NCBI GenBank assembly: GCA_030295235.1 | Contig: AP026125.1 | Span: 1,488,001 to 1,552,000, forward strand | Direction: 5' to 3' | Source: Fistulifera solaris | Lineage: Eukaryota; Bacillariophyta; Bacillariophyceae; Naviculales; Stauroneidaceae | DNA: 64,000 bases | Shown here: in pieces, positions 1 through 11,475 of the stretch | Numbering within the stretch: the first letter of the stretch is position 1 | Layout of the letters: each line of letters begins with the position of its first letter | The notes under the pieces: generated by a model | What the model saw: the letters and a program-made list of their open reading frames with translations, nothing else | Told to the model about the DNA's origin: nothing | Database searches by the model: none | Program-made: the position numbers and the translations under genes

Positions 1-990
1 GCTTTCCGTTTACTTTTTGTCGCTCTCCTCTCGGGGCCCTGGTCCTTTACCTCCAGCACTATAGTACAACCTGTCCTTGGTTTTACACCAGCGTCTTCGC
101 CAGGGCACAGCCGGACCGGAATAGCTTCGCCAGAAACGGAAACTTGTCAAGCCGTTTCTTCGTCTCAATCAGATGCAACGAACCGTCCGCCCACATGGCG
201 ACAAAAAACTTAAAAAGGGGGTCGAATCTTCTCAGTTGAATACGTATCATTTGATTTGGTCGAAAGGGGCGTGGAAGAAGTTTACGGTGGGATCCATATC
301 TTTATTTGCGGTAAATACTCTGTTTTCTTTTTTACCCTCAAGCAAATATCTTTCAGACAACTTTGGATTACTTGAGCAAATCGCAATTCGAACCGCTCTC
401 TACCTTGGCTACGGACATTGTTTTGCCTTTTTTGGCCAGTGCATGCTGTCTTCTACAGCTCTGGATCAACTTACTGGCGGGCGGCTGTGCGGGATTCAAC
501 ACGACCTTGGGGCCCGTGCGTCCTTACTTTCTCTCTATTTTATTTTTACATCACGCTGACCACTGGGCGATGGAACTCCGGAAAATGGTATTTGGTGACA
601 ATAACTCGTTGGCTGGTGGCGCTTTCGCCTGAGTTGCTGCATATCTGGAATGTTTGGAGTGAAAACAATCGTCAGCACGTCTCTTCTGACGTTTCAGCGA
701 TGCCATTCCAGGCCACTTTGAAGTTGGATATACCCACCATGGGATGTGTGGCATGTATCAACAAAATCAATTCGGCACTAAACACAGATGGTCGCATTTT
801 GGAGGCGAATTCCGAACTAAATCCGTTGGGCGCGAAAGGAGGATATGCGACTGTTCGTGTCGCGTCGCAGACACGAGAAGAGTTGGATCAGTTATGTGAG
901 AAGATTGTTCAGTCGATTGAAAAGGCGGGCTTTGAACCGTGCCGTATAGAATCGATGGACCTGGTCAAGATAGCCGATCTTCTGCAGTGA
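1..990 (+). CDS. MerT-like membrane protein with C-terminal HMA domain (5' partial)
   Basis: The reading frame is already open at the left edge with a hydrophobic, signal-like stretch, so the start lies outside the window. A hydrophobic segment holds vicinal cysteines (LASACCLLQLW, near 430-465), as in TM1 of mercuric transporters of the MerT type. The C-terminus carries an HMA-like motif (TMGCVACINK, near 737-766), which matches the MxCxxC metal site of MerP and heavy-metal-associated domains. A short intron is likely at 311-356 (GTAAAT...TTTCAG). The frame is broken twice: removing one A from the run at 203-208 and one T from the run at 543-547 restores one continuous protein. Known for the family: MerT and MerP move Hg(II), and fused forms exist in bacteria. 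Inference: a thiol-based metal or mercury transport protein; the true substrate is unknown. A general copper chaperone-like membrane protein is the alternative. Confidence 0.55.
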
Positions 991-1984
991 CGTTAAGCTA
1001 GTTTGAAGCCAATGTAGAAACATCATTTGACTAGACATGAAAATGTAAACGTCTTTGGCGGAAATCTGGAAAATCGACGATAAATGGTAAATGCCTGACA
1101 AAGTTATCTAACCGTGGTGCTTACAAAACATCAAAAGTTGTCCGTTTAGTCTTATTCATCTCACTCCCTGAGCGTATTACTTCCGAAATTTTTTAACGGT
1201 AAAGCTTCAGTCGATGGAGTAACTAAAAATTAGATTGAATCAAACACAAACTGACCGAAGAAAGACGCGAAAGGCGACTTACTTAACTCATAGAAACGCG
1301 AACCCGGCTGCTGGAAATCTTAAGTTTGTATCGAGCCGCAGCTTTAGTTTGCATCAATCATTGCAAGTATAGGTCAGCGATTCCTATGATGCCGCTTCTT
1401 TCCTAAACGCAGTTTCAGCAGTTAATGTTGCAAGTTAAGAGCACATTTTGTTGACGTTTGGTATCATTTTCTTATCTTCATATTTGACGTGAACGTGAGC
1501 ATCCATTTGTGCCGATAGTCAACAAATACCAGGTACTGAGGATGACATTGCTTGCCGGTCAAAGGGGCTAGCAAGTCGAGATGCTTTGTTTGTAGCGATA
1601 AATCAACGACCAGAAACAATGTTCGCCTCTATGTGACTCCGCCATTGTGTTAGACGCTCTTCCAGTGAGGTTAACGACCGTTTCAGTCGACTATGAAGAA
1701 GTAAATGAGGATATCTAGTGCCTCAATCATCATCTTCGTCGCGATAAAGAAAGGCAGTCGATGCCCAAGAGCTGTTATCATCCTACCATAAAAGTAATTG
1801 TACAAATTTCCTCAAGCATATGTAGGCTGCATCAAGCTGGATAAAGCAGGGCAACTTGGCAAAAATAATCATTTCTCGAAAAATGATTTTAGCAAACGAC
1901 CGCCGCATCCACGATCTTATGATTGTAAAGTAGAAAACACTTCGAACAACATCAGCCCAGGAATAGATGGTTTTAGCTGAAATT
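991..1984. other. Intergenic, no gene recognised
   Basis: About 1 kb of AT-rich sequence between the HMA protein gene and the dispersed repeat that begins near 1985. Short open frames here have no recognisable protein features. Nothing else could be supported. Confidence 0.5.
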
Positions 1985-2665
1985 GATCAGTGTGACCATT
2001 CGGAGAGGCGGCCGGTATCGGAAGCGCGTTTAGCAAAGCAGGAGGAGTCTGGCTTGGGGAGCCGTTTCGACAACATAATCTGATGCTCAACGACAAGATT
2101 ATGACCACAATATGGTTTCTTAAAGCCGTATGAAGTAGTCTCCGCAATTTATTACAATGAATGCAGTTGATTATTGTAATATATGCGAGACCTGGTCGAT
2201 CCGTCAATTAGAACGATCGACACCCAGTCACGAAAGTAGAAGGAAACGGGGCCCGAACGGCCTTTGCGTCATTTTTCGTCCCTCCATGTGTCTCATACTA
2301 TGTTCAATAGATAGGCATCCATAAATTGCAATGAAACTGGAAAGAAATCCATTTAAAAGTCATCGGTGGCCTGAAAGTGGCAACAAATGAGCCAGCGATC
2401 TTTTTCATGGGCAACCCATCAGCCATCAGCATTTTTTGGCCCAAGAACACGGTTTGGTCACAGTAGCATTATAAAGTAGAGGGTGGATAAGAGTATTTCC
2501 ATTGAGTAAAGGTGACTTCGGAGCGGTACTTGTGTTTTCAATCATGTCGCAGTGTCTTTTAAAATGTCTTCGTGAGTGCACGGACAGACTGCACCCTCTT
2601 TCAGGGCTCGTGACTAAATATTTGTAGATCCTCCTTCCGGGACTTGATGTTGAGCCCACAACTAT
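1985..2665 (-). repeat. Dispersed ~650-bp repeat, copy R1
   Basis: Read on the minus strand, this stretch aligns by eye over its whole length with the plus-strand segment at 62595-63290, and its first part aligns with 20865-21140. Shared landmarks in the same order are TTTAGTCACGAG, CAGTCTGTCCGT, CACTGCGACA, AGTACCGCTCCGAAGTCA, GGGCCAAAAAATGCTGATGG, CTCATTTGTTGCCA, TTTATGGATGCCT and GACGCAAAGGCCGTTCGG. The copies are clearly diverged, with substitutions and small indels, and no intact protein is encoded. It probably descends from a mobile element, but I cannot name the family. Confidence 0.75.
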
Positions 2666-2743
2666 ACATTGTAGGTCACAGTGAGGACAGCAAAATCTTG
2701 CGTCTCGCGTTTATTTCGCAGTGTCATTTTCGGTTGAAGAGAT

Positions 2744-2764
2744 TACCAGGTACCGTACCTGGTA
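2744..2764. repeat. 10-bp-arm perfect inverted repeat
   Basis: TACCAGGTAC and GTACCTGGTA are exact reverse complements separated by one C. It lies about 100 bp upstream of the lipase maturation factor family start and could be a dimeric protein-binding site. No function is shown. Confidence 0.5.
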
Positions 2765-2866
2765 TTCTCTTTACGAAGATGTTCCTTCAAGGAAGGCAGG
2801 TGAAAGTAATTAGCGCTTAATGCGTCTACATAGCTGATCAGAAAGGAATCGGCTGGAGACGAAGGG

Positions 2867-4832
2867 ATGATGGTGCAACTTACTTTGATGTTGTTGCTTG
2901 TCTCGACAAAGAATGTGAAAGGATTCGTGAAACTTGAGTACCGCCCAACAATCATCGTGCCTTCCCCATTGGCTCGAAAATGGGTAAAGTCTTCTTCTGG
3001 AGTCCTTCCGCGGCCCGCTCGACACGGGTTGCTATCGGTTCGAGCAACGTCGCTACCCTTTGAATCGATCAACGTATCGACTTCAATGTATCTCGTCCGG
3101 ATCGTCTTCTTAAGAGCAATGGCTTTTGTGCATTTGGTGGCATTCTGGATAGCTTATAAGCAAAATAAAGCACTGATCGGAGATAATGGTATAACTCCGG
3201 CCCGCGAAGTGCTCGACGCTGCCGAACAAAGAGGCCGACAAAAGACACAACGTCGACTGGAGTGGCGAGAGCAGAATTACACGGAGCCTTCCATTCCTCT
3301 GCTTTCTGTACGCCGAAGAAAAGAGAAACTATTGCGGTGGATTGGGTATTTTGTTGATCGGAATCCTCGTCTTTTGCGTGTGAGGGAAGTTTTATGGGAT
3401 CGGTCCGATTCACTGGATCGACCGCTCACTACAATGTTGTGGCTTGTCAAAGATAGAGAACGCCTGAATCCTTGGCTGGATCGCATCGCCCTTACTGGGT
3501 TATTCGCGTCGGGGCTGAGTATGCTCCTTGGGGCGGCCAATGTACCTCTGGTTTTGGTGGTATGTGTTCTTGAAGCTGTTTCATGCGACCTGATTACAAC
3601 CCTTCATTTCTTACTTTTAAATTTAGCTATGGCTCTGTCAACGCTCTCTGATGGCCGTGGGCGGACCTTGGTACAGTTTCGGGTGGGAACCTCAACTCGC
3701 GGAACTTAGCTTCCATTCTCTCTTTCTGGTACCGTTTCTGTCTCTCAATCCATTACCCAAAAGGGATGTTCCCGCAGCTGTACAGTGGACGATTCGTTGG
3801 ATGCTCTTTCGTATCATGATGGGGGCTGGATTGATCAAACTCCGGAGCAAAGACAAGAAGTGGAACGATCTAAGCGCAATGGACTATTTTTACGAGACAC
3901 AGCCCGTTCCAAATCCGCTGAGCCGGTATTTTCATTGGATGCCGCGATGGTGGCACAAGGGGGAAGTTTTAGCGAATCATTTTGTGGAACTGATAGCGCC
4001 ATGGTTTCTCATCCTTCCCAGCATACCTAGGCCATGGTGCATTTGCGGTGGATTGACACAAATCGTATTTCAGCTCATTCTCATCATGGCGGGCAATCTT
4101 AGTTTTCTCAACTGGCTGACAATGGTTCCGGCAATCATGACTCTGGACGATGCTTTTTTGTCAAGAACATTCCCCCCAGCTTATCGGCAGCTAGCTTTAG
4201 AGCGAGCTACGGCTCAGGACTTATCTTTGCATACGCAAACCATCAGCCTAGTCTTCTTGATTCTTATTTTACGATTAAGTGCTCCGGTGGTGCGTAACTT
4301 ATTATCAAAACACCAGAAAATGAACTCGTCCTTCGATCCCTTGCGCCTGGTGAACACGTATGGTAATTTTGGACAAGTCACTGAAAATCGCTACGAACTG
4401 ATTGTATCGTCTTCATCGAGTCACAACGGAGAATGGAGAGAGTATGACTTCAAGGTGAAAGTAGGTAATATCTACCGGTCTCCACGATTTATATCGCCTT
4501 ACCATTATCGCCTGGATTGGGTCATGTGGATTGCTACGACAAAGACGCGAAGTCTGGACCAGTGTCTCTGGTTGTATCGTTTGTTAAGCAAATTGTTACA
4601 GCAAGATCGGGAAGTGCTTGGTCTACTCGAGAAGGATCCCTGGAAAGACACATCCGCCAAACCAAAATACATCAAGGTCGATATGTATTCGTATCGATTT
4701 CACAGGAAGCAACCCGGCGAACAAAACCCACCCTACTGGGACCGCAAATTTATTACACGCATATATCCAAAAGGGCGTTTGGCATCTTTGAAGTATCTAG
4801 AACAAAGAATAGAATTTTTGTCACGCCGATAG
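2867..4832 (+). CDS. Lipase maturation factor family membrane protein
   Basis: Two exons, 2867-3559 and 3627-4832, are joined across a 67-nt intron (GTATGT...TTTAG) that keeps the frame and gives about 632 aa. Across the junction the protein reads LWLCQRSLMAVGGPWYSFGW, the conserved core of the LMF1/LMF2 (DUF1222) family, followed by FRIMMGAGLIKLRSKD and several hydrophobic segments (NHFVELIAPWFLILP and others). The polar C-terminal half (residues about 480-632), with WREYDFKVKVGN and RLDWVMWIA, is also family-like. Animal LMF1 acts in the ER and is needed for folding of dimeric lipases. In algae the role is unknown; ER folding of secreted enzymes is an inference. The N-terminus (MMVQLTLMLLLVSTKNVKGF) looks like a signal or anchor. 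The stop is 61 nt from the stop of the convergent neighbour. No frame breaks were seen. Confidence 0.85.
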
Positions 4833-4893
4833 ACTCCATATAATAAATACTGTGAACATCACTAGCTACATTTCTAAAAGCCCGGTCACCATT

Positions 4894-5655
4894 CTAAACG
4901 GACATGAGTTCAAGAGAAGTTCCCATTCCCATGTTCATGCCATTGTATTGAGCTACAGCCTTTTTGGCAGATTCGATGTCTTCGAAGGTGACCTTTCCTT
5001 TTAGAATCATGGGGAAATCTTCATCAACGGCGCACTCAAAATCCGCCACGGCACCCAGTGACTCCAAAGTCATCCTGCAGGCAGCTTCACCCATGTTCGC
5101 CGGGAATCCACTGAATACAATAGTGGGACTATTCACCGGCGGAGGCGCATTCAGCGCCGCCTCGCACTTACGCAACAAACCTTTGTAGTCCTTTCCGTAT
5201 CGCTGAAGCGCCAAGTCCGGATTGGTGAGATACTCCGTGACAGCATTCATCGCATTATGATCATCCTTTGCTTTGAGTCCGTTGTAAAATTCGGCAAAAG
5301 CGGGCTTCGTCCACATGGCCTCTTCGAATTTGGAAGAAAACTTTTCGGGTCGTTTCTTTTCCGTGGTGCCTCCCAACTTTCCGGAAAATCGCAAGCGTAC
5401 TTCTACTAACATGAGTTTAACATCCATCTCATTCATTGCTTGACTGACTCGAATTCCTTTCTCCAAAAGCTCTTCTTCTACTTCTTCGAACGTCATTGGC
5501 TGCACATTGTTGAATTCTTGAGCGACCAGAGGATCGTTGTAGTCTAACGCCATTTTCAGTGCCGTTGCCTTGGTTCTCGGCGCAAAAGCAGCCGGAACCC
5601 AAGCATGCGACACTGTTAGTGATGCAACAACGAAAAGAGCGCTGAGTCGTACCAT
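4894..5655 (-). CDS. Plastid-targeted protein with C-terminal RRM-like domain
   Basis: About 253 aa starting at the ATG at 5655; a longer in-frame extension upstream is unlikely because the chosen start gives a clean signal peptide (MVRLSALFVVASLTVSHA|W). The junction SHA|WVPAAFAP resembles diatom plastid-import sites, which accept an aromatic residue at +1. Residues about 45-150 are charged and helical (MTFEEVEEELLEKGIRVSQ). Residues about 178-253 look like an RNA-recognition motif: TIVFSGFPANMG as an RNP2-like strand and ILKGKVTFEDIESAKKAV as an RNP1-like strand with the following helix. The aromatic residues expected in RNP1 are not obvious, so RNA binding is an inference. A plastid RNA-binding or nucleoid protein is the best guess. 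Confidence 0.65.
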   Translation of the reverse strand: MVRLSALFVVASLTVSHAWVPAAFAPRTKATALKMALDYNDPLVAQEFNNVQPMTFEEVEEELLEKGIRVSQAMNEMDVKLMLVEVRLRFSGKLGGTTEKKRPEKFSSKFEEAMWTKPAFAEFYNGLKAKDDHNAMNAVTEYLTNPDLALQRYGKDYKGLLRKCEAALNAPPPVNSPTIVFSGFPANMGEAACRMTLESLGAVADFECAVDEDFPMILKGKVTFEDIESAKKAVAQYNGMNMGMGTSLELMSV

Positions 5656-6028
5656 GGTTGATTGTAAAAAGATTAATAAAGTTTGCAAAGAATGAAACGC
5701 GTCGTATGTCGAGCCTTGAAAAACGCGGACTGACGACGCTTTTCTGATGTGCGAGCGACTGTGCAGCTTTGTGTGGCAGTACAAGCTCCACGCGTTACAA
5801 AACTGTGTCACATGTCAGACGTCATCCGCGGACGAGAACGTGTTGATTACCGCAGCGATATTTGACGGATAGGCAAAAATAATGAGGACGACGAGCAGGG
5901 AGATTGAAAAGCAAAACGACGATTTTGATGCAGTCAAAACCAAGGTCAAAACCGCAATGAAGCAAATAATCACCCTGAAACGAAGAGAAAGGTGAAAAGA
6001 CGCGTTTGCGAACTCGTCAAAGACTAGA
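5656..6028. promoter_or_regulatory. Shared upstream region of a divergent gene pair
   Basis: This 373-bp gap separates the start of the plastid RRM-like gene (minus) from the carboxylesterase start (plus). A minus-strand open frame (5815-6102) overlaps the esterase start and has no recognisable feature, so I treat the gap as a bidirectional promoter region. No specific motif is called. Confidence 0.4.
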
Positions 6029-8999
6029 ATGCTGTATAGAATTAACGAATACTGCTGCCGGAAAAGGCGGCGAGTCATCGCATGGTGCGAACTTTTCATC
6101 ATGCTAATGCTACCGATCGTTTGCGTCTATTCTCAGGATTCGGAGGAAATTCTGGACAAAAATGCCGGTTCGCACGCGCGTCCCGTCGTTGTGGATATTC
6201 CGCAACTCGGTCGGGTACAGGGAAAGCGTCTTTCGGGTACTGACTTCTTTGGAGGCATCCCTTATGCTGCGCCTCCGGTCGGAAATCTCCGATGGGCACC
6301 TCCGGAACCGGCTGCTCCCTGGAGTCCGGCGAAACTCGACGCCTCTCACTTCGGTCCCGACTGCTGGCAAATATACGATCCTCTCATCAACCCGACAGCG
6401 GATATTGATCAAATGTCGGAGGATTGTCTGTATTTGAATGTCTTTACGCCAGCGGGGCACTCGGCACGGAATGATCGGCTACCGGTTATGGTTTGGTTAC
6501 ACGGAGGCGCGTTTCGACAAGGAGGGGCCAGGCGAGCTGAATATGACGGTCGACGTCTCGCAGAACGGGGTACGATTGTAGTCACACTCAATTATCGTCT
6601 AGGGGCTTTGGGATTTTTGGTCAGTAGTTCGGACGGTTTATTAGGGAATTTCGGCCTGATGGATCAAAGAGCGGCCTTGTTTTGGGTGAAAGAAAACATT
6701 CGATATTTTGGCGGCGATCCGGATAATGTCACTCTGTTTGGAGAGTCAGCGGGAGCTGTCATGACGCTTCTGCATCTCATGATGGATGGCGCAGGAAAAC
6801 TCTTCCATAAGGCCATCATTCAGAGTAACCCGCTGGGCTTTCAATTCAGATCAATTGTTGTTGCGGACTTTATAGGTGAAGCACTGAAACATTCCGTGGA
6901 TTGTCGTGATTTGGCTTGTTTGCGTTCCGAACGAGTTGAGGAAATAATGAGGGCGCAGTCGAGTTTGATGGGCGTACCTCGCAGTGTGGTAAGTATCAGC
7001 CTTTGCTCTTTCATTATTAAATGCCCCATTGCTCATTGATCATTCCTCTACGCTAGGGGAGACTTCTTTACATGGGCACCCACGTTAAGTGATTCTCTTA
7101 AACTTGTCGTGGGAATACCAAAGGGAGGCTTCGGGAATGGATCACCACTGAGTCGCGGCCATGACATGTTTCGCGACTTGGATTCGTGGAAGTGGCAAAT
7201 GAATAGGGATACGGCATGGGCAGCTGTAAATGTCTCCCAGCCATTGAAGAATTTGGATCTGATTCCAGATGATATTCCTATCATCATCGGAGCCAACAAG
7301 CATGAGGGTGAAATGTTTGTTCACGGGGCTTTTCCAATCACAATGTCAAAGGCAGTGTACTGGATGTTTGTGGGTGCGCTTTTTTCGCGATAGTGCTTCG
7401 CGCGTTTTACGACACTATCGTGGTTACGTGGATCAGATTGAAAGAGAAGCCCAGGAGCTTGCGCGATTGCAAATAGAGGAGGAAGAAAACCGTCAATACT
7501 ACCTTGAGAATCGGGAACAGCTCGAGAAAGAGTACCAAATGCTTCTCGACATGAATGTATCGAGTACAGATGACGTGACCGATAGACCAGGGATAGAAGA
7601 GTTCGTTGCGACCTGGTCGAGAGGAGGAAGTATAGTGAGCGATCTCGGAAACTCGAGTCGTACTTTTTTTAGTCGATTGTGGCCATTCCCTAGCAATAGC
7701 ACGTCGCTTTCTGATGAGGAAAGGTCAAGGATTCGTGACGAAAGACGAAAAGTGAGAGCTAAGGAAAAAGCATTGCGCGAAGCGGCCAAAGTTGTAGTCG
7801 ACTACCGACCTGTTATGAGCAGAATCATTGACGATTACTTATTTCGCTGTCCTGCATGGCATTTCGCTCATAAAGTGAGCCAAATTAGGTTACGAAAAGG
7901 ACACCCCAACAATGTCTACGTATATCAGTTCAGTCATTCGACACATATTCCAGGATTCAAAGAGTGCTGGGGGAAAGCATGTCATACAGCGGAAATTCCC
8001 TATGCTTTTGAAGCGATGGACATTATTCGAGCAAATTATTCTACGCTCAGTCCAATTGCTCAAACAGAAGCTCCTCAATCACCCGAATACCCGTACACTG
8101 ATTTTCTTGCCGCATATCGAGAGGCGTTACAAGCCGCCGACCGCGACGACGCAGAAGAACCTGAAGACATGGGCGATCACAATTACACCCAATCAACTAA
8201 TTTCCAGCGCATCTTGGATCATTTCTTCGGCGATTATTTCAAGGAAGACCCAGATGAAGACATTGCGAATGACATGGGAAACCGGTGGTACGCATTCGCC
8301 CGCAACGGCGATCCAAACTATTCGGAAAGCAAGGCAAAATGGAGACCATGGCGGTATGCCCTAGAAGAACAGCAACGCGACAATCAACGATTTGAGAAAG
8401 ATTTCCACAAAATTGGTAAAGAATTTGACCTGGATCACATCTTCTCACTTGAAAATATTCAGGACGATGAGTGGGACAATTCAACAAAGACGGAAGGATT
8501 TTCTTGGTCTGGGGCATTCGAGGAGCGAGTTTTTCGACGCCGGGTCCTCGACGAGCTTGGAATGGAAGTTGCAGCAGAGGACGTTTTCCAAACGATGCTT
8601 CGAAGGAAAGTAAAGCCTGGCGAAGAACAAGATTACTCTTTAACAGCCTACTATTTGGAAGTGTCACAGGTCCCAAATCTCGACAAGGAAGCCGGGAACA
8701 ACAAAGAAGGCGTCAAGCCTTGAGGCAGTTAGTTCAGATTGCTCAAGACATGAAAATTATGGGAACCGGGCTTCAAGGTGATCACCGAAGAGGGCAAACA
8801 GCTGGTTCATGGGAGGACGATTTCTTTCCACAGATTTTGGAGTTGAAATGGCCACCAGAAGATCGGTTGGTCGAACGAGACTGCACGTGCGACATGTGGG
8901 ACAGAATACGATGTAAGTACATTTACGTTGCTCGTTGCTACCTATCAAGTGGTCTCACAACACATTCTTTCACTTCGCTACGACCTAGACCGATATTAA
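6029..8999 (+). CDS. Type B carboxylesterase / cholinesterase family protein
   Basis: Exon 1 (6029-6988) has a hydrophobic N-terminus, then SEDCLYLNVFTPAG and the nucleophile elbow FGESAGAV (Ser near residue 239) with NYRLGALGF and oxyanion WLHGGAF upstream. The acid region (GANKHEGEMFVHG) and the histidine (CHTAEIPYAF, near 7985-8010) complete the triad. Introns are 6989-7056 (GTAAGT...CTAG) and 8913-8988 (GTAAGT...CTAG); the last joins give the ending IRYRY-stop at 8997-8999. Three single-base breaks occur: an extra G at 7056-7059, an extra T in 7380-7385, and a missing base between about 8600 and 8710. Between the acid and histidine there is an unusual charged, coiled-coil-like insert of about 130 aa (7430-7830) absent from standard esterases. 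Probably secreted or endomembrane hydrolase; the substrate is unknown. Confidence 0.85.
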
Positions 9000-9040
9000 T
9001 AATGGAAGCTCTCTAGTTAAAAAGAAAGTCACACTATTCA

Positions 9041-10651
9041 TTACAGGATTACAATTTCAGGTACATTTTCGTAGCGTTCCTTTCCTTCATCCAACATCAT
9101 CTTCATATCAATAATCTGGGGAAACATTCGCAAAACATTTGTACTCAGCGTGTTCGTTCGGAATCGAACTTCGAGGGATTTCAACTCTTTTTCGCATATC
9201 GCAAGCCGCGGAATCATTTCTTCACTGTAGCTCCGAAGTTTCTTGAGGAGAAACCCTTGATTAGCTAGAACTGCGAGATGCGAATTGTCTGGGCAGTGTT
9301 TCCATAAACCAAGATTCAATAGAGACGAGGCGTATCCTTCTAGCATCGTCCATCCGCCCTGGCGCTCGATCTCTTTCCTTACTTTAGGCGCAGTCCAGAG
9401 ACTTACGAGAAATTTACAAGCCTTTGCGGCCGCCAAGAATTTGTACGCATATTCAATCTCAGTCAATATCTGAGCGAGCTGACCGTCATCAAGCGAGATA
9501 GGAGTACCTTTCAAGTGAAAGCGAAGGTCTGGCTGTGCGAAGAATGTCTCTTTAATCAAAGGCTTCTCCAGTTTCTCGTCAAGTAAATTCTCAAGCCCAA
9601 AAAAGTTGTTGACGTGAAACAGTGCGGAGGAAACAACTGCTGATATGCAATTGTCCTCCACTGCAGCATTGTCAGCTTTAGGTGGCACTTTCATTGACAC
9701 AAATTCAGTGATTTTTGAGTACCTTGCACTCCGTTCTTCATAATGAATATCCTTAGGCGTCAAGCGAGGTGGGGCACAGTTGAAAAGTTTTCGAAGGTAA
9801 TACCGAATGCCATGGCCGAGCTTCTCTATCAAACGCCGTTCAGCAAGCAGGAGTTCGACCTCATCGTCGCGACCCATTATACGATCCAATACATTTTCGA
9901 ACTCTTTCTTATAGTCCCCCATGACTTTCTCGATACGCTTGGTGTCTTCAATCCCTACAGCCTTCGCACATTCTTCCAGCAACGAGGTATTGGACGATAT
10001 GAAATTCTCTTTCTTGTCAAGTGCTCCGAGAAAAACGATCAATTCCCTCATTTGTGAGACAGTTGTACTCATGATGACTGCATCTTTCATATCCGTCAGT
10101 GATTTCACACAAAGTACAACTTTGGTTAAGGCGTTGATTGCTTTGTGTTGATGCCCTGCTGAATTTTCTCCTTCCCGATCGACGGGCACTACCACGGACG
10201 AACAGTCGTGAGTACTGAAGGCAACTCGTCGTTTCCCTGTCTTTTTGTTGACGCCGTAAGATGGGTCTGCCGAGACAGCCTCTACTGCCACAAAGGCACG
10301 AAAAAGGTCCAGGAGGGGACTTTCATTGTAGTTATAACAACTATTATTCGACGTTAAGAAGAAAAGAGAAAAGACTGCCGGAAGGACAGCATCCTGTATA
10401 AAGTGTCGAATTCGTGAGAGGTGGGCGAATTAGGCACAAAACACTGACGTAGAGCACAAGCAAGTACTAACAAGCTGGGCCGCATCGGGGAAAAGTTCTT
10501 TTTTGCACGCGATGATTGCGTTGGCTGTAACACCATCGCCTGAAAGGGTGCCACACGACGACGCAAATAAGCGTTTGGGAGTTTTGTTCGAATCAGATGC
10601 CTCTAGAGCCTCCGCCTTGCGCTTGATGGCGCTCCTCGTTATTGCGGTCAT
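9041..10651 (-). CDS. Unrecognised protein, two exons
   Basis: I do not recognise this protein. The main exon (9041 to about 10284) encodes about 414 aa, largely helical, with MRELIVFLGALDKKENF and WTAPKVRKEIERQGGWTMLE. It has no ATG at a sensible place near 10291, and a good upstream exon (10651 to about 10468) encodes MTAITRSAIKRKAEALEAS followed by TPKRLFASSCGTLSGDG, a basic, nuclear-looking N-terminus. An intron of about 183 nt (donor GTACTT at 10467, acceptor GGCAG ending at 10285) would join them in frame. The donor choice is uncertain because GTTAGT at 10471 is close by. Total is about 475 aa. No membrane segments or catalytic motif are seen. The stop is 41 nt from the esterase stop on the other strand. 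Confidence 0.6.
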
Positions 10652-10989
10652 TGTTTCGTGAAGAAAAGCAACTTAAAAGCAGTTAACCTGTATTTTTGCA
10701 CGAGCACAAGGGGAAAACTTGATTGTGGCTTTAAAACTCATCTTGCGAGCGCAGCGTTGTTTGTTGCTGCTTTTGCCGCGCATTTTGATCGACATGCAAA
10801 CATAATGTTGGCTTGCGCGCATACATATATTGGAACGACAACAAAAGTACACAATTTAAATAAACTATTTCCGTTGGCGCAAACCTATCTATCTAAAAAT
10901 CCAAGACAATGTCATAATAATATAAAATAATTCGTTCAGCTCAATACTGTATACTGTACAAAGTATAGTTGACTGTGGTGATAGCTACA

Positions 10990-11475
10990 CTACATCGATA
11001 AAATTCTTACAGCGCCTACGTGAAACCGGCGTAGACATTCCAAGCATTGTATCTTAACTGTTGTCTACGTTTTGAATCCGAAGTGTTTGTGAACATCGTT
11101 TGTTAGAATAGTTCAATGCCATTGGGTCATAATTTTGATGGCATTGCGTTCCAACATAATCGAAAAATGGTGTTTACCCAAGCTCCGGGTTCCCCTCTGT
11201 CGATAAATTTCCCTACGGCGCCTACGTGAAACACACGTAGAAATTCGAAGCATTGTACTTGTTGTTTTTTCAGGTTTGGTATTCCAATCAGTGTCGACTC
11301 TAGCTTAAGGTGTCTATTCAAAGATGTTCAGGAATGCTTCAATGAATTTGTTGCCTTCGAACTCGATACTTGATGAGTTCGAAATCGATAAATGTTGGGT
11401 GCTCCCTACATCGATAAAAAATCCTATGGGGTCTACTTGATTTCAGGTAGACATTCGAAGCGTTGTATCGTCGCT
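10990..11475. repeat. Degenerate ~210-bp tandem repeat with conserved hairpin (3 copies)
   Basis: Three blocks start near 10990, 11195 and 11404. Each contains CGATAAA, then a hairpin, then ATTC(G/C)AAGC(A/G)TTGTA. The hairpin stems are CTACG/CGTAG in copy 1, CTACGTG/CACGTAG in copy 2 and CTACTTGA/TCAGGTAG in copy 3, so stem pairing is kept although the bases differ. A separate perfect inverted repeat (TTCGAACTC / GAGTTCGAA) sits at 11356-11383. The block lies in the long shared upstream region between the orphan gene at 9041-10651 and THOC5. Confidence 0.65.

Noticed and set aside
1917-2659. Short minus-strand open frames in the first repeat copy
   Set aside because: They fall within dispersed repeat R1, and frames are not maintained in R2 or R3.
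5815-6102. Minus-strand 95-aa open frame in the divergent region
   Set aside because: It overlaps the esterase start, is hydrophobic without any recognisable feature and would sit inside the promoter region.
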